Positions 1 to 5,890 of a DNA stretch of 9,976 bases are shown one piece after another; positions within the stretch are counted from its first letter, which is position 1; every line of letters starts with the position of its first letter. The position numbers and the translations under genes were made by a program. A model generated the notes under the pieces. It did not search any database. It worked only from the letters and a program-made list of their open reading frames with translations, and was not told the origin of the DNA. The stretch comes from Bacillota bacterium (lineage in GTDB: Bacteria; Bacillota; Clostridia; Acetivibrionales; DSM-1351), in contig JAEWAX010000134.1 of NCBI GenBank assembly GCA_023391425.1, positions 1-9,976 on the forward strand, given 5' to 3'.

Positions 1-334
1 TTAGAGCAACTTTATGTTTAGGTTTGCCACTAAGTGAAACTGCTTGAATAAATATAGTTGTTACTCCACTTAATAGATTGGCACCTGACTTGTTAGTTAT
101 GTAATCAATGTTATTGTTTTTTAGTATTTCTTCAATAATTCTTGTTGTAGTAGTTTTACCATTTGTTCCAGTAACCATAATAATTTCAAAATCTTTTGCA
201 ATAGTTTTAAGAATTCCTGGATATAACTTAAAAGCCACCTTTCCAGGGAGGGTAGTACCACCTCTTTTTAAAAGGTGCAATGAAAAGATAGTTAACTTTG
301 ATATAGTAATTGCAATAATTTGTCTAAATTTCAT
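1..334 (-). CDS. murT: MurT, lipid II isoglutaminyl synthase Mur-ligase-like subunit (3' end outside window)
   Basis: This gene reads leftward and its C-terminal part lies outside the window; 111 codons are visible. MurT works with the glutamine amidotransferase GatD at the cytoplasmic face of the membrane, where it amidates the D-Glu residue of lipid II to D-isoglutamine. Visible: a hydrophobic N-terminal stretch, a GGTTLPGKVA motif around residues 25-34, and the Mur-ligase P-loop VTGTNGKTTT at residues 54-63. It continues into NKSGANLLSGVTT (81-93), the typical MurT stretch that distinguishes it from MurC-F. The ATG complements 332-334 and is preceded on the minus strand by TAGGAG with about 6 nt spacing. 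A 34-bp palindrome and a TATAAT box lie just upstream. A gatD partner would be expected further left but cannot be seen. Family call is confident; the regulation is inferred. Confidence 0.9.
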   Translation of the reverse strand, partial: MKFRQIIAITISKLTIFSLHLLKRGGTTLPGKVAFKLYPGILKTIAKDFEIIMVTGTNGKTTTTRIIEEILKNNNIDYITNKSGANLLSGVTTIFIQAVSLSGKPKHKVAL

Positions 335-347
335 AAGTACTCCTAAG

Positions 348-381
348 ATAATGTAAAATAAATTAATTTATTTTACATTAT
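348..381. repeat. Perfect 34-bp palindrome at the murT promoter, candidate operator or 5'-UTR hairpin
   Basis: Each half reads ATAATGTAAAATAAATT; the two halves are exact reverse complements with no mismatch and no spacer, centred between 364 and 365. The outer parts give TGTAAA...TTTACA half-sites. It lies 14 bp from the murT start codon, just upstream of its Shine-Dalgarno, and includes most of a minus-strand TATAAT box (377-382). A dimeric repressor bound here would cover the transcription start. As RNA it would be an AU-only hairpin next to the ribosome binding site. The structure is seen directly; its role is inferred. Confidence 0.6.
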
Positions 382-382
382 A
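377..382 (-). promoter_or_regulatory. Candidate -10 box of the murT promoter
   Basis: On the minus strand 382-377 reads TATAAT, about 43 nt before the murT start. No convincing -35 hexamer lies 16-18 bp upstream, where the DNA is almost pure A/T, so the call rests on the -10 match and its position. It overlaps one end of the 34-bp palindrome. Confidence 0.35.
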
Positions 383-457
383 TCATTTCTAACATATTTA
401 TTATAAAAAATTTTATAAAAAATGTTGTAGTATAATTTAAATTATTTAATATTGTAT

Positions 458-522
458 ATTCTCATCCGATGTCTAAGACTAAGTGAGAAAAAAGTGTCAT
501 CCTAAGCTAGAATTCTGTTTAT
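458..522. repeat. Intergenic repeat, copy A (decayed)
   Basis: About 65 bp that align with 587-652. Shared parts are a CCGAT-TCT start, TGAG followed by an A-run in the middle, and an AGAA-TCTGTTTAT end. The last 42 positions align without gaps. The stem-loop seen in copy B is largely broken in this copy, which suggests copy A is the more degraded one. It lies in the divergent intergenic region and shows no coding potential. It may be a dispersed intergenic repeat or an end of a lost mobile element; neither can be decided from one window. Confidence 0.5.
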
Positions 523-527
523 AATTA

Positions 528-584
528 TTGACATAACTTTCTAAATTATCACAATTGATGGGCAATATAATATTGTGATATAAT
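528..584 (+). promoter_or_regulatory. Candidate sigma-A promoter with overlapping inverted repeat, upstream of the murA remnant and ftsQ
   Basis: TTGATG at 555-560, an 18-bp spacer and a perfect TATAAT at 579-584 form a plausible vegetative promoter reading right toward the murA remnant and ftsQ. A 9-bp inverted repeat, TATCACAAT at 547-555 and ATTGTGATA at 572-580, overlaps the -35 and -10 and would suit an operator. A second, weaker candidate is TTGACA at 528-533 with CACAAT 16 bp downstream. The expected start point is about 590, at the beginning of repeat copy B. This is probably what transcribes the division cluster. Confidence 0.4.
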
Positions 585-586
585 TA

Positions 587-652
587 ATTCATTCCGATAT
601 CTGAGCTTCATCTTGAGTAAAAACTCCACCTGAAGACAAGAACTCTGTTTAT
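587..652. repeat. Intergenic repeat, copy B, with stem-loop
   Basis: About 66 bp, diverged from copy A at 458-522. It can fold: CTTCA (606-610) pairs with TGAAG (631-635), and GAGT (615-618) pairs with ACTC (623-626) around an A-rich loop, with a 4 x 4 internal loop between. Its right end (CTCTGTTTAT) stops within about 30 bp of the first recognisable MurA codon. It would form the start of any transcript from the promoter at 555-584. The hairpin reads equally well on the minus strand, so orientation is undetermined. Confidence 0.5.
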
Positions 653-680
653 CAAGTGTGCCAATAGGATAACACATTCA

Positions 681-1598
681 GGTGGTTGTGAAATTGGCCC
701 AAGGCCTATTGATTTACATTTGAAGGCACTCAGAAGTCTTGGTGCTAAAATAAATGATACCAATGGGGGGTACATAAGCTGCGAAACAGATGGACTTAAG
801 GGTTGCGAGATATATCTTGACTATCCGAGTGTCGGAGCTACTGAAAATGCAATGATAGCTGCAGTATATGCTCAAGGTGATACTATAATCAGAAATGCAG
901 CCAAAGAGCCTGAAATATCAGACTTGCAAAGTTTTCTTCAAAAATTAGGGGCAAAGGTTACTGGGGCAGGCTCAAGTGTTATCAGAATTAAAGGATATGA
1001 AAAAAAACTTACAAAGGTTGAACATACAGTAATTCCAGATAGAATAATTACTGGTACATATATGGTAGCAGCAGCAATATCAGGAGGTAATGTAATAATT
1101 AAAAACATTATACCTGAGCATATCATTTCAATTGCATCAGTCTTAAGAGATATGGGCTGTCAGATAAATATAAAGAGGAATGATATCCAAGTAGTTGCTG
1201 GGCCCAAGCTAGATGCAATTGAAGTAATCAGGACATTGCCGTACCCTGGATTTCCCACTGATATGCAGGCACAGATAATGGCACTATTAACTTTGTGTAA
1301 AGGCACAAGCATCATCATTGAAACAATTTTTGAGAGCAGATATAAGCATGTTGATGAACTTTTAAAGATGGGAGCCAATATCCGTATTGATGGACGTATG
1401 GCTGTGATTAAAGGTGTCAGTCATTTAAATGGTGCGCAGGTGGTTGCAAAGGATCTACGTGGTGGAGCTGCATTAATTTTAGCGGGATTAGCAGCAAATG
1501 GTGAGACCGTAATTACGGGTCTAGAACATATTGATAGAGGTTATTACAAAGTGGAAGAAAAACTGTCTGAAATCGGGGCAGATATTATAAGGAAATAA
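681..1598 (+). pseudogene. murA: 5'-truncated murA (UDP-GlcNAc 1-carboxyvinyltransferase remnant)
   Basis: MurA transfers enolpyruvate from PEP to UDP-GlcNAc, the first committed step of peptidoglycan synthesis, and is normally about 420 residues. Homology here begins at GGCEIGPRPIDLHLKAL (from 681), the loop holding the active-site Cys (codon 687-689). The remainder is intact to the TAA: PSVGATENAM, the IPDR motif, GFPTDMQAQ with the catalytic Asp, and LRGGAALILAGLAA. The first ~115 residues, including the conserved GAKNAA lysine/asparagine motif, are absent. The frame is open only back to a TAA at 618-620. It has no ATG, and the first usual start is a TTG at 720 without a Shine-Dalgarno at normal distance. 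That start would lose the catalytic Cys. A functional enzyme is unlikely, so another murA should exist elsewhere. The rest of the frame has no stops, so truncation is either recent or the frame is still translated. Its end abuts ftsQ by 9 nt. Confidence 0.8.
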
Positions 1599-1607
1599 AG
1601 GACACTA

Positions 1608-2444
1608 ATGAAAAAGACTTCGAAACAAACTGTTTATAGGAAAAAGAAGGATACAAAGAAATCACGGGCTAGAGTAAGAAGAATAAAAAAATTACTGTTG
1701 TTTATTCTTCTTGTGACTGGTATTATTATTTTTGCACGTTCATCCTTTTTTATTGTTGGTGAGATAAAAGTAGTAGGCAACAATAAGTATCAATCAAAAG
1801 ATGTAATTGAACGAACAGGGCTTGTAACAGGCCAAAATGTATTTAAAATGTTAGGAGAGAAACCAAAGAATTTAATATCTTTTAGATTTAATGATAGTGA
1901 GCAGAGTATTTATAAAACAATGCCATATATTAAATCTGTTCGCATAAGACCCGCCTTACCTAAATCAATAAGTATTAAAATTCAAGAGAGAACTCCTTTT
2001 GCAATTCTTGAAACAAAAGGGACAAGCTTACTTATAGATAGAGATGGATATGTTTTGGAAATTGTAAAAGATGCTGAGCTAAAAAATAAGTATTTTAAAA
2101 TAATAGGTACATCGTTGGATAGTTTTAATTTGGGACAAGCGGTAAAATTTAAGAATAGATCTCCATTAGAGCAACTCACAAGCTTTTGTGACATACTTTT
2201 AAAAGATGACAAGACTTCAAAAGTAAAGCTATTTGGAAAAATAACTTCAGTTAATGTATCAGAGCTAAATAAGTTGGTTGTTGATTTTGACAATAGAATA
2301 ACTGTGAAATTTGGGGATTTGGAAGATGCTAGATACAATATAAGATTTTTTAAGCAATTATTTGTTAATAATATTACTGCAAAACAAAAAGGTACATTAG
2401 ATTTTACGACAGGTGATAATCCATACTTTGCGCCTAAAGAATGA
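1608..2444 (+). CDS. ftsQ: Cell division protein FtsQ/DivIB
   Basis: FtsQ/DivIB is a bitopic membrane protein of the divisome that connects the cytoplasmic ring to the septal wall synthases outside the membrane. It is 278 residues, normal for the family. A strongly basic cytoplasmic tail (residues 1-28, many K/R) is followed by one membrane segment (about 29-46). An extracytoplasmic POTRA domain (about 48-129) starts with FFIVGEIKVVGNNKY and carries the PYIKSVRIRPALPKSISIKIQER-type end. A beta domain then runs to about 265. The start ATG has AAAGGA (1597-1602) with 5 nt spacing, overlapping the stop of the murA remnant, which implies cotranscription. The B. subtilis neighbours ylxW and ylxX, which follow divIB there, are absent. 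Sequence level similarity is modest, as usual for this family; order and architecture make the call firm. Confidence 0.9.
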   Translation: MKKTSKQTVYRKKKDTKKSRARVRRIKKLLLFILLVTGIIIFARSSFFIVGEIKVVGNNKYQSKDVIERTGLVTGQNVFKMLGEKPKNLISFRFNDSEQSIYKTMPYIKSVRIRPALPKSISIKIQERTPFAILETKGTSLLIDRDGYVLEIVKDAELKNKYFKIIGTSLDSFNLGQAVKFKNRSPLEQLTSFCDILLKDDKTSKVKLFGKITSVNVSELNKLVVDFDNRITVKFGDLEDARYNIRFFKQLFVNNITAKQKGTLDFTTGDNPYFAPKE

Positions 2445-2512
2445 TTTGAAATCCGTTTATATAAAGGTCTGTTTATATAAAGTATAAAGTAATGCATGAA
2501 AGGGTTGATTTT

Positions 2513-2875
2513 ATGATACCAATTTTAGGTTTAATTTTTGGAATATTGATAGGTATGTTTATTCCAATAACCATCCCATCACAGTATTTTACATACGTTG
2601 CTGTTGCAATACTTGCAGCGTTAGACTCAGTGTTTGGTGGTTTGGTTGCAACAATAAATAAAAAATTTGAGATGAGAATTTTTCTATCTGGGTTTTTTGG
2701 TAATGCTCTTTTAGCTGCAGGATTGGCATATATAGGAGATAAATTGGGAATTCAGATTTACCTTGCGGCAATATTTGCTTTTGGTAATAGATTATTCTTA
2801 AACTTTGCTTTAATTAGAAGATTTGTATTGAATAAATTTCTTAAAAAAGATAATATAGTAAAAGAGGATATATAA
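2513..2875 (+). CDS. sbp: Small basic membrane protein Sbp (DUF1290)
   Basis: This 120-residue membrane protein matches the Sbp/DUF1290 family, found between divIB and ftsA in many Firmicutes; its molecular function is unknown. Three to four hydrophobic segments are visible: a start MIPILGLIFGILIGM, then YVAVAILAALDSVFGG, FLSGFFGNALLAAGLAYIG and YLAAIFAFGNRLFLN. A basic C-terminal tail follows (RRFVLNKFLKK). Motifs ILAALDS, SGFFGN and FAFGNRLF fit the family. I start at ATG 2513 because AAAGGG (2499-2504) lies 8 nt before it and the protein then begins like its relatives. An in-frame ATG at 2492 would add seven residues (MHERVDF) but lacks a good ribosome site. It lies 68 nt after ftsQ and 55 nt before ftsA in the same orientation. 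Confidence 0.88.
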   Translation: MIPILGLIFGILIGMFIPITIPSQYFTYVAVAILAALDSVFGGLVATINKKFEMRIFLSGFFGNALLAAGLAYIGDKLGIQIYLAAIFAFGNRLFLNFALIRRFVLNKFLKKDNIVKEDI

Positions 2876-2930
2876 GTACTTTTGAAGGGCATTCATGTAT
2901 CCATGGTACATAAATTAGGGGGTCAGTTTT

Positions 2931-4166
2931 GTGTCTGATATTATTGTAGGAATTGATATAGGTACTTCAAAAGTAAGTACAGTAATAGGTAAGACAAGCA
3001 GTGCAGGTGAAATTGAAATTTTAGGTAAGGGTACCGATTCCTGTTCTGGAGTAAAAAAGGGAATTATTGTTGATATTGATGCTACCGCTACTTCTATACA
3101 AAAATCTGTCCGAATTGCTGAAGCTCAATCTGAAATGAAGGTTGTTTCAGCATATGTAAATATATCTGGATTACATGTTAATATAATTAATCATAAAACT
3201 TTTACAAACATAGCAAGTGAAAATAAAGAGATAATAAAAAGTGATGTTCAGAAGCTAATTTATTCTGCTGGAACAATACCAATTGCAGAGGATTGTGAAA
3301 TCATTGATGTTGTACCAAGACAGTATATAGTTGATGGTTATGATGGAATTACAGATCCAGTTGGTATGAAGGGAGCTAGACTTGAAGGTGAATTTGACGT
3401 AGTCATTGGAAAGATTATTTCAGTCCAAAACATTATCAGGAGCATGGAAAAAGCAGGGTTGAAAGTTGATGGGATTATATCCGAAGGCTTCGCTGCCGGA
3501 GAATGTATTTTGATGCCTGATGAAAAAGATATGGGAGTTATTCTCATTGATACTGGTGGTGGATCTACAGAAGTTAGTGTATTTAAGGATGAAATGTTGG
3601 TTATGAATAAATGCCTTCCTGTTGGAGGGGACCATATTACAAACGATTTATCTATAGCCTTAAAAATAACTTATGCTGAGTCTGAAAAAATTAAAAGGCA
3701 ATTTCAATTAGCATCAACAGCTCTCATCAAAAATGATCAAGAAATTTCTGTAAATGACATAAGCGAAAGTTTTAAAAAGAATATTAAGGTTTCAGATGCA
3801 GTTGAAGTTATAGAGGCCAGGGTTTATGAGATATTTAGTCTTTGTCATGATTTGATTATAAAAAATTGTCCTGGAAATTATGGGGCTGGGGTTGTATTAT
3901 CTGGTAATGGAATTTCTACGTTAGATGGTGCTACACAGCTTGCAAACGAGGTTTTTGAAATACCTGTTAGAATTGCTACATCAAAGGTTAAAAATATATC
4001 TTCCCTAGAATATTGTACTGCTGTAGGGATGGTTAAGTATATTTCTAATCAAGATAAAGAAGCAAGCACTATAAGTATAAAAAGCATTTCAAAACCTATT
4101 AAGAAGGTTAAGGAAAAAACGTTTTTAAAAAGAGTATTAGGTGTTCTTAAAGAATTTTTTTATTAG
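2931..4166 (+). CDS. ftsA: Cell division protein FtsA
   Basis: FtsA is the actin-like ATPase that tethers FtsZ filaments to the membrane and recruits later division proteins. It is 411 residues, typical length. Visible: phosphate-1 motif VGIDIGTSKVSTVIG (6-20), the FtsA-specific 1C/SHS2 domain (about 82-165), phosphate-2 motif GVILIDTGGGSTEVSVF (202-218), and adenosine motif VVLSGNGISTLDG (321-333), where relatives usually have G in place of the N. The end EKTFLKRVLGVLKEFFY is the amphipathic membrane-targeting helix. The start is GTG, chosen because AGGGGG (2917-2922) sits 8 nt upstream and the N-terminus then begins as in homologues. The stop codon lies inside a stem-loop (4163-4190). It belongs to the ftsQ-sbp-ftsA run; ftsZ follows after 147 nt that may hold a promoter. 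Confidence 0.96.
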   Translation: MSDIIVGIDIGTSKVSTVIGKTSSAGEIEILGKGTDSCSGVKKGIIVDIDATATSIQKSVRIAEAQSEMKVVSAYVNISGLHVNIINHKTFTNIASENKEIIKSDVQKLIYSAGTIPIAEDCEIIDVVPRQYIVDGYDGITDPVGMKGARLEGEFDVVIGKIISVQNIIRSMEKAGLKVDGIISEGFAAGECILMPDEKDMGVILIDTGGGSTEVSVFKDEMLVMNKCLPVGGDHITNDLSIALKITYAESEKIKRQFQLASTALIKNDQEISVNDISESFKKNIKVSDAVEVIEARVYEIFSLCHDLIIKNCPGNYGAGVVLSGNGISTLDGATQLANEVFEIPVRIATSKVKNISSLEYCTAVGMVKYISNQDKEASTISIKSISKPIKKVKEKTFLKRVLGVLKEFFY

Positions 4167-4190
4167 GCAATAAAATCTCAACTTGCCTAA
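4163..4190 (+). terminator. Stem-loop overlapping the ftsA stop codon, possible weak terminator or processing site
   Basis: TTAGGCAA (4163-4170) and TTGCCTAA (4183-4190) form a perfect 8-bp stem with a 12-nt loop. The ftsA TAG is inside the left arm. No clean U-tract follows (ATTAGTTTTA), so it would be a leaky terminator at best. It could instead mark RNA processing or stability between ftsA and ftsZ, allowing ftsZ to be expressed at a different level. Confidence 0.35.
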
Positions 4191-4215
4191 ATTAGTTTTA
4201 TAATATATATTATTA

Positions 4216-4243
4216 TTGTGTGTTTTTATATACTTTTTATGAT
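4216..4243 (+). promoter_or_regulatory. Candidate ftsZ promoter
   Basis: TTGTGT (4216-4221), a 16-bp spacer and TATGAT (4238-4243) give a weak sigma-A-type match about 70 nt before the ftsZ start. A TAAAAT at 4258-4263 is an alternative -10 with a poor -35. The very AT-rich context makes chance matches likely. A separate ftsZ promoter would be biologically reasonable, as FtsZ is needed in excess of FtsA. Confidence 0.3.
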
Positions 4244-4313
4244 AGTTATGAAAGTGATAAAATAGAGTGTTATCGATTAAAGTCTAATTACCAATGCTAA
4301 AGGGGGATTTACT

Positions 4314-5444
4314 TTGCTAGATTTTGAGATTGATATGGATCATTTTGCCCAGATAAAGGTGGTTGGCTGTGGTGGTGGAGGAAACAATGCCGTTAACAGG
4401 ATGATTGATGCAGGGCTAAGAGGTGTTGATTTTATTGCAATAAATACTGATAAACAGGCTTTGTTTTTATCAAAAGCTAATACTAAGATACAAATAGGTG
4501 ATAAGCTAACAAAAGGTCTTGGTGCTGGTGCTAATCCTGATATTGGAGAGAAAGCTGCAAATGAAAGCAAGGATGAAATCGCTCAAGCTATAAAAGGTGC
4601 AGATATGGTATTTGTTACAGCAGGAATGGGTGGTGGAACAGGAACTGGTGCTGCTCCTGTTGTAGCACAGCTTGCTAGAGAAATGGGTATTTTGACTGTG
4701 GCTGTTGTTACTAAACCCTTTATATTTGAAAGTAGAACTCGTATGCAGCACGCTGAGAGAGGTATTGAGAACCTAAAGAATACAGTTGATTCCCTTGTTA
4801 CTATCCCAAATGATAGACTTTTGCAAGTTGTTGAGAAGCGTACTACTATGGTTGAGGCATTTAAAATGGCTGATGATGTATTACGTCAGGGTGTTCAAGG
4901 TATATCTGACTTGATAGCTGTTCCAGGTTTAGTAAATTTGGACTTTGCAGATGTTAAAACTATTATGCTAAGTTCTGGATTGGCTCATATGGGTGTAGGT
5001 AAAGCTTCAGGAGAAAATAGAGCTGAAGATGCTGCTAAGTTGGCAATTTCTAGTCCTCTATTGGAGACTTCAATAGAAGGTGCACGTAGAGTTTTAGTTA
5101 ATATAACAGGTGGACCTGACATGGGTTTATTTGAAGTAAATACAGCTGCAGAATTAGTTCAAAGGTCAGCAGATCCAGAAGCAAATATTATTTTTGGTGC
5201 TGTTATAGATGACACTATGAAAGATGAATTAATGATAACTGTTATTGCAACTGGATTTGAAAATGGGCCAGTGTTAAAGAAGTTTGACAAGCCTGTTGAA
5301 AAGACAAAGCAGGCTTCAGTGTCTGTAAATTCTGATACCCATAGCTATGCAGCAGCAACTACCGAAAGAACTAATTCAAATGTAGTATCTAGTGATAATG
5401 AGCTTGATATACCTACATTTTTAAGACGTAATAGATTTAAATAG
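4314..5444 (+). CDS. ftsZ: Cell division protein FtsZ
   Basis: FtsZ is the tubulin-like GTPase that polymerises at mid-cell, or near the poles at sporulation, to form the division ring. All key parts are present in 376 residues: GCGGGGNNAVNRM (18-30), tubulin signature GGGTGTGAAPV (107-117), and the T7 synergy loop NLDFADV (208-214) with the catalytic aspartates D210 and D213. A variable linker (about 325-362) precedes the C-terminal tail DIPTFLRRNRFK (365-376), the peptide that binds FtsA. The start is TTG: AGGGGG (4301-4306) lies 7 nt before it and the resulting MLDFEIDMD matches the usual clostridial N-terminus. The next in-frame ATG (4335) has no ribosome site. A TTG start often lowers translation, notable for an abundant protein. 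A strong terminator follows at 5494-5550. Confidence 0.98.
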   Translation: MLDFEIDMDHFAQIKVVGCGGGGNNAVNRMIDAGLRGVDFIAINTDKQALFLSKANTKIQIGDKLTKGLGAGANPDIGEKAANESKDEIAQAIKGADMVFVTAGMGGGTGTGAAPVVAQLAREMGILTVAVVTKPFIFESRTRMQHAERGIENLKNTVDSLVTIPNDRLLQVVEKRTTMVEAFKMADDVLRQGVQGISDLIAVPGLVNLDFADVKTIMLSSGLAHMGVGKASGENRAEDAAKLAISSPLLETSIEGARRVLVNITGGPDMGLFEVNTAAELVQRSADPEANIIFGAVIDDTMKDELMITVIATGFENGPVLKKFDKPVEKTKQASVSVNSDTHSYAAATTERTNSNVVSSDNELDIPTFLRRNRFK

Positions 5445-5493
5445 CAGGTAATAAAATCAGTAAAGTAGAACAATTTTAATAATTCTCTAAAAA

Positions 5494-5550
5494 CAGGGAC
5501 TGAAACAGAAAATAGAATTCTGTTATAGTCCCTGCTTTATTTTATTCTTT
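5494..5550 (+). terminator. Rho-independent terminator after ftsZ
   Basis: CAGGGACT (5494-5501) pairs with AGTCCCTG (5527-5534). After a 2 x 2 internal loop, AACAGAA (5504-5510) pairs with TTCTGTT (5518-5524) around a short loop. A T-rich tract (CTTTATTTTATTCTTT) follows. This closes the division cluster and separates it from the sporulation genes. Confidence 0.88.
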
Positions 5551-5722
5551 AAGTCATATTTCAAACTTACTAGTTTGCATATAAACGTGTATTAACCGTG
5601 TAGATGTATGTGGCATAACATTGTTAGATGTGCAAACGTTGTTCAATACTGCGTAATTATTATTGTTTTTAATGCGAATTAGTATATTTTGTCATACGAT
5701 ATTTCTTTTTCTACATTTCGTT
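5551..5722. other. Non-coding region between ftsZ terminator and spoIIGA promoter
   Basis: No plausible gene on either strand. It holds a small hairpin, CAAACT/AGTTTG with a 4-nt loop (5562-5577), and a 5-of-7 match to the Spo0A box consensus at 5690-5696 (TGTCATA). Upstream Spo0A-binding sites would be expected in this interval if the promoter at 5723-5755 works as in Bacillus subtilis. Confidence 0.4.
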
Positions 5723-5755
5723 TTGACAAACTTCTGTAATTCTACTATGTATAAT
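5722..5755 (+). promoter_or_regulatory. spoIIG-type promoter with a Spo0A-like box and 21-bp spacer
   Basis: A perfect TTGACA (5723-5728) and a perfect TATAAT (5750-5755) are separated by 21 bp, too far for an ordinary sigma-A promoter. The Spo0A-activated spoIIG and spoIIE promoters of B. subtilis are known for the same unusual 21-22 bp spacing. TTTGACA (5722-5728) is a 6-of-7 match to the reverse-complemented Spo0A box TTCGACA and overlaps the -35, as expected for Spo0A repositioning RNA polymerase. It lies about 135 nt before spoIIGA. Sequence is seen; Spo0A control is inferred from the family pattern. Confidence 0.7.
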
Positions 5756-5761
5756 AAGTAA

Positions 5762-5890
5762 GGAGTATTGAAATAGTGTTATTGTTTAGCCATTCCTAAG
5801 CATAAAAACGTAAGAGCAGGAATAATAGTAAAGTATAGACGAGTAGGTTATTGTACAGTCTTATTTATTACTATTAGAGAGGTATACATA
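5762..5890 (+). other. Leader of spoIIGA with inverted repeats
   Basis: About 129 nt of untranslated leader. Two inverted repeats are visible: ATTCCT (5792-5797) with AGGAAT (5818-5823), and AATAGTAA (5824-5831) with TTACTATT (5868-5875). The second ends directly against the spoIIGA Shine-Dalgarno (AGAGAGG, 5876-5882) and could affect access to it. Significance is uncertain in AT-rich DNA. Confidence 0.3.

Noticed and set aside
108..356. Open frame of 82 codons on the plus strand
   Set aside because: It is antisense to murT, whose P-loop and start site are clear; no ribosome site and no recognisable family.
401..445. Short AT-only palindromes such as ATAATTTAAATTAT (432-445)
   Set aside because: Low-complexity A/T DNA yields these often; nothing ties them to a gene signal, unlike the 34-bp palindrome.
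1982..2497. Open frame of 171 codons on the minus strand
   Set aside because: It lies almost wholly opposite ftsQ, which has the expected architecture and order; the antisense product shows no family features.
2492..2512. Upstream ATG for sbp adding MHERVDF
   Set aside because: It lacks a good Shine-Dalgarno, while ATG 2513 has AAAGGG at 8 nt and gives the N-terminus seen in homologues.
509..5524. 12-mer TAGAATTCTGTT shared by repeat copy A and the ftsZ terminator
   Set aside because: Only 12 bases match and the surroundings differ; probably chance, as the terminator copy is explained by its own stem.
5760..5776. AAGGAG followed by TTG-AAA-TAG in the spoIIGA leader
   Set aside because: Spacing from the Shine-Dalgarno to the TTG is only about 2 nt and the product would be two residues; likely chance.
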